Notes under the pieces: model-generated
Told to the model about the DNA's origin: nothing
Database searches by the model: none
What the model saw: the letters and a program-made list of their open reading frames with translations, nothing else
Position numbers and translations under genes: made by a program
Assembly: GCA_016195405.1 (NCBI GenBank)
Contig: JACPZP010000088.1
Span: 1 to 42,899 of the forward strand
From: Planctomycetota bacterium
GTDB lineage: Bacteria; Planctomycetota; Planctomycetia; Gemmatales; Gemmataceae
Direction: 5' to 3'
DNA: 42,899 nt
Shown: positions 16,108-23,454 of the stretch, in pieces
Position numbering within the stretch: position 1 is the stretch's first letter
Layout: each line of letters starts with the position of its first letter

Positions 16108-18609
16108 TTATTGCATCTTTTTTCGATCCCGCAGCCGGTTGCGCGTTGCGATGGCGTCGCGCGTAAGAGCGGTGTCGGGAGCGCCGGCTGCAAGAGTGTC
16201 GAGAAGCAGCAATGCCTCCGGGGAAGCAATCCACTCCAGCGCTTCGACGGCCCGGATTCCGCGCAATATTTCGGGAGTCCCGGCGTCGATGCGTTCCAGG
16301 ATCTTTTCGAGCCGGCGTTGCACTTCCAGGGTCGGGCTTTTCCGCAGCGCCTGCCGCAACAGCGGCTCGGCCGCGGGCGCTAGCTTTTCGAGATCGGCTT
16401 TGGCCTGATCGCGCTCGGCGAAACGCGGGCTATCGAGCTGGGTGACCAACTTTTCGACTATCTCCGGATCTGCGCCGACCATCGGTTTGAGGCGATTCCG
16501 AAGAAAAGGCACGGTTTGGTCCGGCGCTGCCGCGAGTCGTCGAATCGCCGCGAAGGCGAGTTCGGCATCCGCGCCGGCCAAGTCGGTCCAGCACCGATCG
16601 AGTTCCGCAGGTTCGAGTCGCTTTCGCGGAAGGAGGTCCCCGGCCACGTCCCAGACGTAGACCGGAGCGTCCGAACTTGTTGCCGCCATGCGCCGGCCGT
16701 CCGGCGAGAAGGCGAGTGACCAGATTTCGAATTCATGGCCCTTAAAACGATGCCGCTGTCGTCTGCTCGTCAGTTCCCATAAGACCAGTTCACCTCCAAG
16801 AGTCCCAGCCGCCAGCGTCCGTCCGTCCGGCGAAAAGGTCACGCACGAAACGGATTCCTTGTGCCCCACCAACTCGCGCTCCCGGATGCCGCGGGTTATG
16901 TCCCACGTTACAATGCTCCGGTCCGTGGCGCCAATCGTGGCGAGTAAGCGGCTGTCAGGTGAAAACGCAATCGCACTCGGGAACCAGTTCCCTGCCATCT
17001 TGACGCTAGGTTGCTCTCGACCCGTCGCCAGATCCCAAAGAGCGACCTCGAACTCACCACGATCGCTTTCTGACACCCGCGCAGAAGCGAGCCACCTACC
17101 GTCAGGCGAAGCTGCGAGCCAGCCCATGCGGTCACCCGTGCCTTTAAGCCGCTGGAGTTGCTTGCCAGATTCTATATCCCATACGCGAATGCTCTCGTCG
17201 GCGGCGCCGGAATAGAAATGGCGATTATCAGTAGCAAATAGCATCGCCCAGACACGTTTATCGTGCCCCTTCAGTACATGGAGTTCCCGCCCCGTCGCCA
17301 CATCTTTTACCCGGATAGTGCCGTCTGAATCGGCACTCGCGAATTTCGATTCGTCCGGGGAAAAGGGAACGCGCCAGATGCGTTTCGCGGTTTCCGCGCT
17401 ACGCCCAATTTCGCGCCCGGTCAGGGAGTCCCAGTTAATCCTCGTCGCCGACGTGCCACTAAGCTGTTTCCCGTCGGCGCTAAACCGCAGCGCCAAAACG
17501 GATTCAAGCAGGGCATCAGCCGAATTTGACAGCGCTCCGCCGGTCGCAACGTCCCAGACCGTAATCATGCCCTGACTCGTGGCTGCGGCTATGCATTTCC
17601 CGTCGGGCGAGAAGGCAACGCCGCTACTAAAGAACGCCTTGCTCGAAAATCGCCGAATTTCCTTGCCGGTTGCCGTTTCCCACAGAATCAAACCTACATG
17701 TGGACCGCCCGTCGCTACATACACACCGTCGGGTGAAAAAGCGACGCGGCAGGAAGCGGGGCGAGCCGCACCGCCCGGGGTTGGCAGCCGGTGCAGTTCC
17801 TTGCCCGTGACAAGGTCCCAAATGCTTGCTTCGCCGGGCCTTTTGGCGTCGTTGTGGTCAGGGATAGACGCCAGGAAACGACCATCCGGGGAAAATCTCA
17901 GTTCTATCACTCGATCACCGTCGCGCTTCAGTTCGCGGACCTTTTTGCCGGTGTTCACATCGTGGATGTACACGGTATCTTGGTAGTCCGCGATGCCGAT
18001 GGTCTTGCCGTTTGGGGCAAATGCGACATGCGCGGTCGAAAAACCTCGAAGGCGGACACACGCCGTTTCCTCCCCAGTCGTCGCGTCGCAAATCCGCACC
18101 GAATTGGTCCTATCGAAAGCGATACGCTTACCGTCGTGAGCGATGGCACCCTTGTGTCCGGTTATTTGGTCCTTGTACTCGACGCTCCGCCTGATTTTCC
18201 CGGTAAGGCGATCGCGAACCTCGAGAGTTGGGATAATCTCGGCGATGTCGACGTGCGCTATGCTGATCTCATCGCCGGCGCAACGGAAGTCAATGATGTG
18301 GTTACCCGCCACTTCGAAGCGCTGCTGAAGCTTCCCTGTCGCGGTGTCCCAGATGCGCAGACGGCCATAACCGGCCGAGATTAGTGATTTGCCGTCCTCG
18401 AGGAAGGCGATGCGACAGCTCGCGCCGTGCCGCAGGTGACCGGATCCCATCCGCGCCAAGGCGCCGCGCGGGAGCGGGTCGCCGAAAAGGTCCGTCTTGG
18501 CCTCGGCTGTGGTGCCCTTGGCGTTTTCGCACTGAGCGGGCACCGGAGAGTCGTTGCAAAAGACCAATTCGCAAATGAGAAGGCCGTAACGGAGATATGG
18601 CGGGCACAT
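16108..18609 (-). CDS. WD40 beta-propeller protein with helical C-terminal tail
   Basis: An 833-residue protein. A short N-terminal hydrophobic stretch is followed by the planctomycete-style lead DPLPRGALARMGSGHLRHG and then about a dozen WD40 units, for example FSPDGRFLAS, DLVTGKELHRL, VWDVATGG, GHDKRVWAML, IRVWDIESGKQLQRLKG. They suffice for two seven-blade propellers. The last 200 residues are helical with HEAT-like character (LAGADAELAFAAIRRLAAAP ... LDSPRFAERDQAKADLEKL). Such proteins are protein-protein scaffolds abundant in Gemmata relatives. Start ATG 18609 has AAGGTC upstream. A shared partner cannot be inferred from neighbours. Confidence 0.88.
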   Translation of the reverse strand: MCPPYLRYGLLICELVFCNDSPVPAQCENAKGTTAEAKTDLFGDPLPRGALARMGSGHLRHGASCRIAFLEDGKSLISAGYGRLRIWDTATGKLQQRFEVAGNHIIDFRCAGDEISIAHVDIAEIIPTLEVRDRLTGKIRRSVEYKDQITGHKGAIAHDGKRIAFDRTNSVRICDATTGEETACVRLRGFSTAHVAFAPNGKTIGIADYQDTVYIHDVNTGKKVRELKRDGDRVIELRFSPDGRFLASIPDHNDAKRPGEASIWDLVTGKELHRLPTPGGAARPASCRVAFSPDGVYVATGGPHVGLILWETATGKEIRRFSSKAFFSSGVAFSPDGKCIAAATSQGMITVWDVATGGALSNSADALLESVLALRFSADGKQLSGTSATRINWDSLTGREIGRSAETAKRIWRVPFSPDESKFASADSDGTIRVKDVATGRELHVLKGHDKRVWAMLFATDNRHFYSGAADESIRVWDIESGKQLQRLKGTGDRMGWLAASPDGRWLASARVSESDRGEFEVALWDLATGREQPSVKMAGNWFPSAIAFSPDSRLLATIGATDRSIVTWDITRGIRERELVGHKESVSCVTFSPDGRTLAAGTLGGELVLWELTSRRQRHRFKGHEFEIWSLAFSPDGRRMAATSSDAPVYVWDVAGDLLPRKRLEPAELDRCWTDLAGADAELAFAAIRRLAAAPDQTVPFLRNRLKPMVGADPEIVEKLVTQLDSPRFAERDQAKADLEKLAPAAEPLLRQALRKSPTLEVQRRLEKILERIDAGTPEILRGIRAVEALEWIASPEALLLLDTLAAGAPDTALTRDAIATRNRLRDRKKMQ

Positions 18610-18709
18610 TATCGGTGACCTTCTGGTGAGGGGGCCACGTTAGTTCTGCAGAAGCTTCCATTCATACGTTTATGGCCCGTTGTTCGGTTCAGTTTCAACA
18701 GCGAGAGTC

Positions 18710-18925
18710 TCAGCGCAATCCCGGATTCGGAATCGGTTCGAAAGGAACCGGCACCATGACGAGCTTCGGACTTTCATCGATGCTGTAATGGACGACGAGG
18801 GCAGAGACCGCGCCGACTAGGGGAATACGGATGAGGTCGCGAAGAGGCTGAGCGAACTGATAAGAGGTTTCTGTGAGGCAACCGCTTTCATTTTTCGAGC
18901 GTACGTATGAGGGTAGCGAACCCAA
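18710..18925 (-). CDS. Small protein of unknown function, start uncertain
   Basis: A reading frame of about 71 codons that ends FEPIPNPGLR and has sensible composition with a hydrophobic core (RDLIRIPLVGAVSALVVHYSID). No ATG lies in a good position; TTG 18925 behind AAGGTAAGG is the best start. It overlaps the end of the upstream small gene by 38 nt. An ATG overlapping the upstream stop (ATGA) opens a different frame that closes after 24 codons, which would fit a frameshift in a once normal coupled gene. Function unknown; the two-gene layout recalls a toxin-antitoxin pair but no motif confirms it. Confidence 0.4.
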   Translation of the reverse strand: MGSLPSYVRSKNESGCLTETSYQFAQPLRDLIRIPLVGAVSALVVHYSIDESPKLVMVPVPFEPIPNPGLR

Positions 18926-19106
18926 TGCCGCCCTTACCTTGAATTTCCCGCACGCCCGCAAGAATCTCGTCATCCGTGTACAGTCCGCGCGCCCATTCCA
19001 AAATGTCCGATGACACGGGTTTCTTGAATGTGAGTTTTACGGAATCACAAGCTCCCCCCAATTCGCCGCACAGTGTTGCGGCGTTTTCTGTCGGCTTCTC
19101 GCTCAC
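18888..19106 (-). CDS. Small protein of unknown function
   Basis: A 72-residue frame. GTG 19106 is chosen because GGAGGT sits 5 nt before it, whereas the longer frame has no ribosome site. The protein starts VSEKPTENAATLCGEL (initiator Met) and ends with a helical region KPVSSDILEWARGLYTDDEI, then LAGVREIQ. It is followed by the overlapping small frame at 18710-18925. No family was recognised. Confidence 0.5.
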   Translation of the reverse strand: MSEKPTENAATLCGELGGACDSVKLTFKKPVSSDILEWARGLYTDDEILAGVREIQGKGGIGFATLIRTLEK

Positions 19107-19169
19107 AGTCCACCTCCAAGCATGATTGTACCCCTCCTCCTGGGCGACGTGCAAGACGCCCGATTTTCT

Positions 19170-20636
19170 CTAATCCTCGCCCATCACTTTCTTCTCCACC
19201 CGCCCCTCCTGCGTCCCCGGTTCGAAATCCAGCACCGCCGATGATATCCCCAGCCGCCTCGGCTCTTTCATAAGGTGCATCCACAACACCGCGACGCGGC
19301 CGCCGTAGGCGTCGATGCCGAGGTAGTCGCCGAAGAAATCCTTCTTGCCGAGGCTCAGGTTGTAGACTTCGTCGTTGAGCCTGTAATAAGCGAACGTTCG
19401 GCCTCCATCGACGCTGCGGGCAAGCGTCATGTCCGTATTCGTCCCGTCCTGGGCGCCGCGGTCGTAATAGGCGATGTTGACCGAGCCGTCCACCGGATCG
19501 ACGACCAGCCATGGGAACCACTGCTCCTTGCCGTTGCCCTTCGTGTCGTTGTTGATGTGCAACGGCTTGCTCCAGGTATCGCCGCCGTCGCGCGAGACGA
19601 TCAGGAACACGTCGGGGTCGCCGTTTCGCGTGTCCGCCCAACAGGCGTAGATCGAGCCGCGGTCCTTGCCCTTCGTGATATCGACACCGAGCGATGGCAA
19701 TCCACTAGCCCGGCCCAAGCCCTTGATGGGAAAGTCCCAGCCCACGCAATCGCTGATGATCGAGTTCTTGCCGAACTTGACGCCGGCGTCAGTCGATTTC
19801 GTGAAGAACAAGCTCTTGGGGCCGGCCCACACGACATACACGTCGCCCTTCGGTCCCACGGCAGGACATGCTCCCATCACCGTGTCGCTCTTGTCCAGGG
19901 CGTCGCCTGGCTGGTCGGAAATCTTGTGGGGCACCGCGAACGATTTGCCCGAATCCGGCGAGCGCGAGAAGTAGATGTTGCTTTTGTGCTCCGGCTTGGC
20001 GCTGCCGTAGACGTCGAACTTGGTCCACGCGACGTAGAGATTTCCCCGATGCGGCGAATCCTTGGACATGTCGGCCTTGACCCACGCCTTGTCCTCGTGC
20101 GGCTCAACGGCGTTGAAAAGCTCGACCACGGGCACTTGAGCGTTCCAGGTGATGCCGTCTTTCGAAGTGCTGGTGACGATGCCGCTGTGGGCTTTCTTCG
20201 GCCGCTCTTTGAGGATGCCGGCAAACGAGATAAACGTGTGAATGGCGAGACCGTCGGGCGTGAACGTCACGACATCGTCGCCCTGCTGGACCTTGTGCGG
20301 ATTGTCGCGCGGCACCGTTTTCCAGGTTCGGCCAGCGTCGTTGGTGACGTAAGCGAAGTCGGAGATGTCCTTGTGCTCCTTCATTCGGGCAATCGACACC
20401 GCGATCATGTGATCGGGATTAGTGGGATTGATGGCGACGGAAACCTCGACGGCGCCCATTGCGTCCGGCGGCGTGACGGTGACAACGCGCGGCCCTGGGC
20501 TGGATTTCTTGTCGCCGGCGCGGCTGTCACTGAAGTCTGATATGAAAGCGCCAAGCCCCACAAGAACAGTCAAGAACCAAAACCCCGATTGGAGCCTGCG
20601 AAGCACCAAATTGCCGGTATGCGCGGGAAAAACCAT
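19170..20636 (-). CDS. Exported sialidase-fold (BNR-repeat) protein
   Basis: A 488-residue protein from ATG 20636 (AAGGTG upstream); the longer frame would add an implausible N-terminus. One hydrophobic segment (FWFLTVLVGLGAFISDF, about 18-34) serves as signal or anchor. The body carries several BNR/Asp-box motifs of the S-x-D-x-G-x-T-W type: NDAGRTWKTV, SPDSGKSFAVP, STDAGVKFG, SRDGGDTWSKP, SVDGGRTFAYY. They mark a six-bladed sialidase-like propeller. The Arg triad and Tyr/Glu pair of true sialidases cannot be assigned, so it may be a binding protein or an unrelated glycosidase. Confidence 0.82.
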   Translation of the reverse strand: MVFPAHTGNLVLRRLQSGFWFLTVLVGLGAFISDFSDSRAGDKKSSPGPRVVTVTPPDAMGAVEVSVAINPTNPDHMIAVSIARMKEHKDISDFAYVTNDAGRTWKTVPRDNPHKVQQGDDVVTFTPDGLAIHTFISFAGILKERPKKAHSGIVTSTSKDGITWNAQVPVVELFNAVEPHEDKAWVKADMSKDSPHRGNLYVAWTKFDVYGSAKPEHKSNIYFSRSPDSGKSFAVPHKISDQPGDALDKSDTVMGACPAVGPKGDVYVVWAGPKSLFFTKSTDAGVKFGKNSIISDCVGWDFPIKGLGRASGLPSLGVDITKGKDRGSIYACWADTRNGDPDVFLIVSRDGGDTWSKPLHINNDTKGNGKEQWFPWLVVDPVDGSVNIAYYDRGAQDGTNTDMTLARSVDGGRTFAYYRLNDEVYNLSLGKKDFFGDYLGIDAYGGRVAVLWMHLMKEPRRLGISSAVLDFEPGTQEGRVEKKVMGED

Positions 20637-20808
20637 GTGAGAGCACCTTGGGTATACGTCGCTTGAGGTTTGCTTACCAGGTTTCAATAGGCGGCGCGGC
20701 TCGGTTCTGCAAGTTCGCCAAGTGAAAGCCGGACAATACAATCCCCTCACCTATGCCTTCGCGGCGCTCCCCAATCGGTAGGAGTGTACCGCAGTTGGGG
20801 CTTTTGTA

Positions 20809-20833
20809 GGGTATGCGGCGTAGCCGCATACCC
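20809..20833. repeat. Perfect hairpin just upstream of the retron-like RNA
   Basis: GGGTATGCGGC (20809-20819) and GCCGCATACCC (20823-20833) are perfect complements around a 3-nt GTA loop. No T-run follows on either strand, so it is not a classical terminator. It lies 5 nt before the left arm of the retron-like RNA and may be a mobile palindromic repeat or an upstream insulating structure. The rest of 20637-20808 shows only a weak TACAAT (20737-20742) that could serve as a -10. Confidence 0.55.
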
Positions 20834-20838
20834 ATCCG

Positions 20839-21063
20839 TCAAGAGGCCATTTTTGTGGGGTCCAACGAGCCATCCGTGGCTCATCCTCCCAGCAATGCTG
20901 GCCGCGGGAAACCGCTGTTCGCGCGTGTCCTGCGCGGGCGAAGATACCTGCCGGATCGGCGGCGCCTCGAGCGGCTTCGAAAACTCGAAGCCGCCGGCTC
21001 GTCGCCAACCGGCATCAATCGTCCGCCCACACTCGCCGGCATGTCCAGCGCTTGGCCTCTTGA
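20839..21063 (+). ncRNA. Retron-like msr-msd RNA (predicted)
   Basis: The region is bounded by a perfect 11-nt inverted repeat, TCAAGAGGCCA (20839-20849) and TGGCCTCTTGA (21053-21063), in the place of retron arms a1 and a2. Between them lie four short hairpins of msr type: GAGCCA-TCCG-TGGCTC (20867-20882), CCAGC-AAT-GCTGG (20889-20901), GCGG-GAAA-CCGC (20904-20915) and a bulged one (20918-20942). A long hairpin of msd type follows at 20949-21014. Its top is an 8-bp stem closed by AAAC (20973-20992), and its lower stems pair CGAGC/GCTCG, GGCG/CGCC and TGCCGG/CCGGCA. The first G after a1 is 20855, a candidate branching residue. It lies on the coding strand, 45 nt before the SPFH gene and its retron-type reverse transcriptase. 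Folding was done by eye. Confidence 0.7.
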
Positions 21064-21108
21064 TTCGCCGATTCCAGACCCGTGGGTCTTTCCAGATAGG
21101 AGTCCGCA

Positions 21109-21846
21109 ATGCTCTTTCAATCGATCGTGACCGTCAGGGAGTATGAGCGCGGCCTGCTCTACCGGGACGGCAAGTTCGTCGAGTTGCTTCCCCCGGGCCG
21201 ATATTCTCATTGGACGTGGGAGCACTGCCGAATTGACATTGTCGATATCCGCGAGATCAGCCAAACGATCGAAGGGCAGGAAATCCTTACCAGCGACAAG
21301 ATCGGCGTGCGCGTCACGCTGATCGCGCAATACAGAGTTGTGGACCCGGTAACCGCCAGGCATTCCGTCGGGGACTACGTGTCGCGACTCTATCAAGATT
21401 TGCAACTCACGCTGCGCGAGGCTATCACAGGACGAACTTTGGAAGAACTGCTGAAAGAACGCGATGTTCTCTCAGGAAAGATTCAAGAAGACGTAGCCCC
21501 GCGCGTGAAGAAATACGGCGTGGAGCTGGCGCGGGTGGGAGTCAAGGACATGGTCTTGCCGGGAACGGTGCGGACCGTGTTCCTGCAGGAAGTGGAGGCG
21601 GAACTGAAAGGACGAGCAAGTCTCGTGGCCGCGCGTCATGAGGTGGCCGCGGCGCGGGCCCGGGCTAACACCGCCAAGTTGCTTCAGGAAAACCCGAACA
21701 TCCTTCGAATGCAAGAACTGGAGACGTTGGCGCAACTCGCCTCCAAATCTGGAAACGTCCTGATCATCCCCGGCTTGCACTCGCTGTTGTCGCGCGACGG
21801 TGCGAATGGTCCTCAGGCCGCGCCTGCCGAAACTAAGCAATCATGA
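21109..21846 (+). CDS. SPFH/slipin-like (band 7) protein, probable retron effector or partner
   Basis: A 245-residue SPFH-domain protein. Domain residues run from about 8 (TVREYERGLLYRDGKFVELLPPGRY) through VDIREISQTIEGQEILTSDKIGVRV to GVKDMVLPGTVRTVFLQEVEAE. After it comes a short Ala/Arg-rich helix (REVAAARARANTAKLL pattern, about 170-193) and an oligomerisation-like tail. Typical slipins have an N-terminal membrane hairpin, which is missing here, so membrane contact must be peripheral or via partners. SD GGAG lies 8 nt before ATG. Its stop overlaps the reverse transcriptase start by 4 nt (ATGA, 21843-21846), so the two are made together. The order RNA, effector, RT is known in retrons. SPFH proteins form large membrane-associated rings, which suggests a membrane-directed abortive response; that is inference. 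Confidence 0.85.
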   Translation: MLFQSIVTVREYERGLLYRDGKFVELLPPGRYSHWTWEHCRIDIVDIREISQTIEGQEILTSDKIGVRVTLIAQYRVVDPVTARHSVGDYVSRLYQDLQLTLREAITGRTLEELLKERDVLSGKIQEDVAPRVKKYGVELARVGVKDMVLPGTVRTVFLQEVEAELKGRASLVAARHEVAAARARANTAKLLQENPNILRMQELETLAQLASKSGNVLIIPGLHSLLSRDGANGPQAAPAETKQS

Positions 21847-22742
21847 ACGCGCTTGAGCCGCTCATCCGGCTGCTGCCTCCGACTCTGCGTTCGCTGCTGT
21901 GTCCGCCGCGAATTGGTTCCGAGCAACTCCAGCGTCTGGCGCAAATTCTCGGCGTCGATGCAACTGAACTCGCTTCGATGCGCATGGGCGCTCGCTATCA
22001 CTATCGCCCCTTTTCGGTGGCGAAAGCGGACGGCCGCCCGCGCCGGCTTCTCGCGCCTTCGCCGGCCCTCAAGAAGTTGCAGCGCCGTTTCCTGGACGAG
22101 TATCTTGCGCAACTCCCCGTCCATCATTGCGCGACCGCCTTTCGCTCCGGCTTTTCCATCGTCGACAATGCACGCCGGCACGCGCGGCAGACGGTTTTCG
22201 CGACGGTGGACTTGCGTGACTTTTTCGAATCCACATCGGCTCGGCGGGTGCGGGCGTTTTTCATCAAACAAGGGTGGCGCAGCGATGCGTTGCGAACGCT
22301 GATGTGGCTATGTGTCTATCGCAATGGCTTGCCGCAGGGTGCGCCGACGAACCCCTGTCTGAGCAACCTTGTGAATTTACCGCTTGACGAAAAGCTCTTT
22401 CAGATCGCGCAGAAATCGGGCGCCCTCTATACGCGCTATGGAGACGACCTGACGTTTTCATGGAATTCGGAGCACTTGCCGGGCGGATTTCAGCGCGCCG
22501 TCGAAGATCGCGTGGAAGCGGCGGGCTATGAGACTCAGCCGTGCAAAGGATGGCGCGTGAGCCACATTAGCGAGCGTCCTTCTGTGACTGGATTGGTGTT
22601 GACCGGCAACGGGCGCGTAAGCGTGCCGCGGTCCTGGAAATGGCGGATGTGGGTTTGGCGCTGGAAGTCGTGGTGGTCGGCGGACGAGGTTACGCGTGCC
22701 AAGGTGCGCGGCTATCAGGGATTATTGCGCATAACGAAATGA
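21843..22742 (+). CDS. Retron-type reverse transcriptase
   Basis: A 299-residue RNA-directed DNA polymerase of retron length and design. It has RT3 with catalytic D123 in FATVDLRDFFES, RT4 GLPQGAPTNPCLSNL (162-176) and RT5 with YGDD (199-202; most retrons have YADD). Both retron hallmarks are present: NARRH (109-113, the NAxxH motif of region X) and VTG (248-250, region Y) in SERPSVTGLVLT. There is no maturase, protease or endonuclease domain, which argues against a group II intron RT or a DGR. It should copy the msd part of the RNA at 20839-21063 into branched DNA. Coupled by ATGA to the SPFH gene. Confidence 0.9.
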   Translation: MNALEPLIRLLPPTLRSLLCPPRIGSEQLQRLAQILGVDATELASMRMGARYHYRPFSVAKADGRPRRLLAPSPALKKLQRRFLDEYLAQLPVHHCATAFRSGFSIVDNARRHARQTVFATVDLRDFFESTSARRVRAFFIKQGWRSDALRTLMWLCVYRNGLPQGAPTNPCLSNLVNLPLDEKLFQIAQKSGALYTRYGDDLTFSWNSEHLPGGFQRAVEDRVEAAGYETQPCKGWRVSHISERPSVTGLVLTGNGRVSVPRSWKWRMWVWRWKSWWSADEVTRAKVRGYQGLLRITK

Positions 22743-22762
22743 ACCACCGAGAGGGAACTGAA

Positions 22763-22797
22763 TTGACAGCCTACGGGTAAGACGCTATCTTACCGGT
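22763..22797 (+). promoter_or_regulatory. Promoter and operator of vapBC
   Basis: TTGACA (22763-22768) and TATCTT (22786-22791) are spaced by 17 nt. The -10 lies inside a perfect inverted repeat, GGTAAGA-CGCTA-TCTTACC (22776-22794), the usual position for autorepression by VapB. Transcription starting 7 nt after the -10 would begin at or next to the ATG at 22798, so the mRNA may be leaderless. Confidence 0.7.
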
Positions 22798-23049
22798 ATG
22801 ATCACTACGATGTCTAGCAAAGGCCAAATCGTACTTCCTGCAGCTATCCGCCAGCAGGACGGGATTAAGCCCGGCCAGGAATTCGAAGTCGAACGAATTG
22901 AACGAGGAAAATATCTTCTGAAACGGAAGAAACGCCCGAGAAACGAAGGCTTGGTGGACTGGCTGCTAAGATGTCCGGAAAAGGGGTGGTTCCAGCCGTT
23001 TGATCGCTCACAAACGACCGCCGACCTCAAGCCGCCACAACTCGGATGA
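22798..23049 (+). CDS. vapB: AbrB-type antitoxin VapB
   Basis: An 83-residue protein with an N-terminal swapped-hairpin AbrB domain (TTMSSKGQIVLPAAIRQQDG, then KPGQEFEVERIERGKYLLKR). A C-terminal tail (EGLVDWLLRCPEKGWFQPFD) is of the kind that occupies the PIN toxin active site. It sits directly before a PIN gene with a 4-nt ATGA overlap (23046-23049). A second ATG at 22810 is possible, but the promoter geometry favours 22798. Confidence 0.87.
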   Translation: MITTMSSKGQIVLPAAIRQQDGIKPGQEFEVERIERGKYLLKRKKRPRNEGLVDWLLRCPEKGWFQPFDRSQTTADLKPPQLG

Positions 23050-23453
23050 CCTACCTCGTTGATGCGAACGTGCTTAGTGAGGCAACGAAGCCCGCGCCAG
23101 ACCCTAAAGTTCTGTCGTGGCTTCGAAAAAATGAGCGCGAACTCGCAATAGACCCAATAATACTAGGCGAAATCCTCTTCGGTATCGAGCGCCTTCCTTC
23201 CGGCAAGCGCCGGCAGCGCTTGGAACAGTGGTTCGAAGAGGGTGTGGTGTCGCTCACTTGCCTTCCCATTGACGCAGCCACCGGGATCGCGTGGGCGAAT
23301 CTGCTTGTGCGCCTGAAAGCTGCCGGCAAAGAGATGTCGTTCGAAGACAGCCTAATCGCCGCCACCGCGTTGATTACCGGTCTTACTGTTGCCACGCGAA
23401 ACATCCGTGACTTCCAAAAAGCGGGCGTCAAGGTTTTTGATCCCTTCGCGTAA
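23046..23453 (+). CDS. vapC: PIN-domain ribonuclease toxin VapC
   Basis: A 135-residue PIN nuclease. The four acidic metal ligands are in place: D6 in YLVDANVLSE, E42 in LGEILFG, D101 in SFEDSLIAATAL and D122 in TRNIRDFQKAG, which with N119 completes the NxxDF motif. VapC toxins cut tRNA or rRNA at one site; this specificity cannot be read here. It is cotranscribed with vapB and its stop is only one base from the convergent gene ending at 23455. Confidence 0.9.
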   Translation: MTYLVDANVLSEATKPAPDPKVLSWLRKNERELAIDPIILGEILFGIERLPSGKRRQRLEQWFEEGVVSLTCLPIDAATGIAWANLLVRLKAAGKEMSFEDSLIAATALITGLTVATRNIRDFQKAGVKVFDPFA

Positions 23454-23454
23454 T

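Noticed and set aside
19275..20540. 421-codon plus-strand frame opposite the BNR-repeat gene
   Set aside because: Antisense shadow; the minus-strand frame has clear Asp-box repeats and a signal segment.
20784..21146. Plus-strand frames in the leader of the SPFH gene
   Set aside because: They run through stable hairpins, have no ribosome site and overlap the start of the SPFH gene; RNA structure explains the region better.
21843..22742. Group II intron or diversity-generating retroelement RT
   Set aside because: No maturase or endonuclease domain, no template/variable repeat pair, and both retron motifs present.
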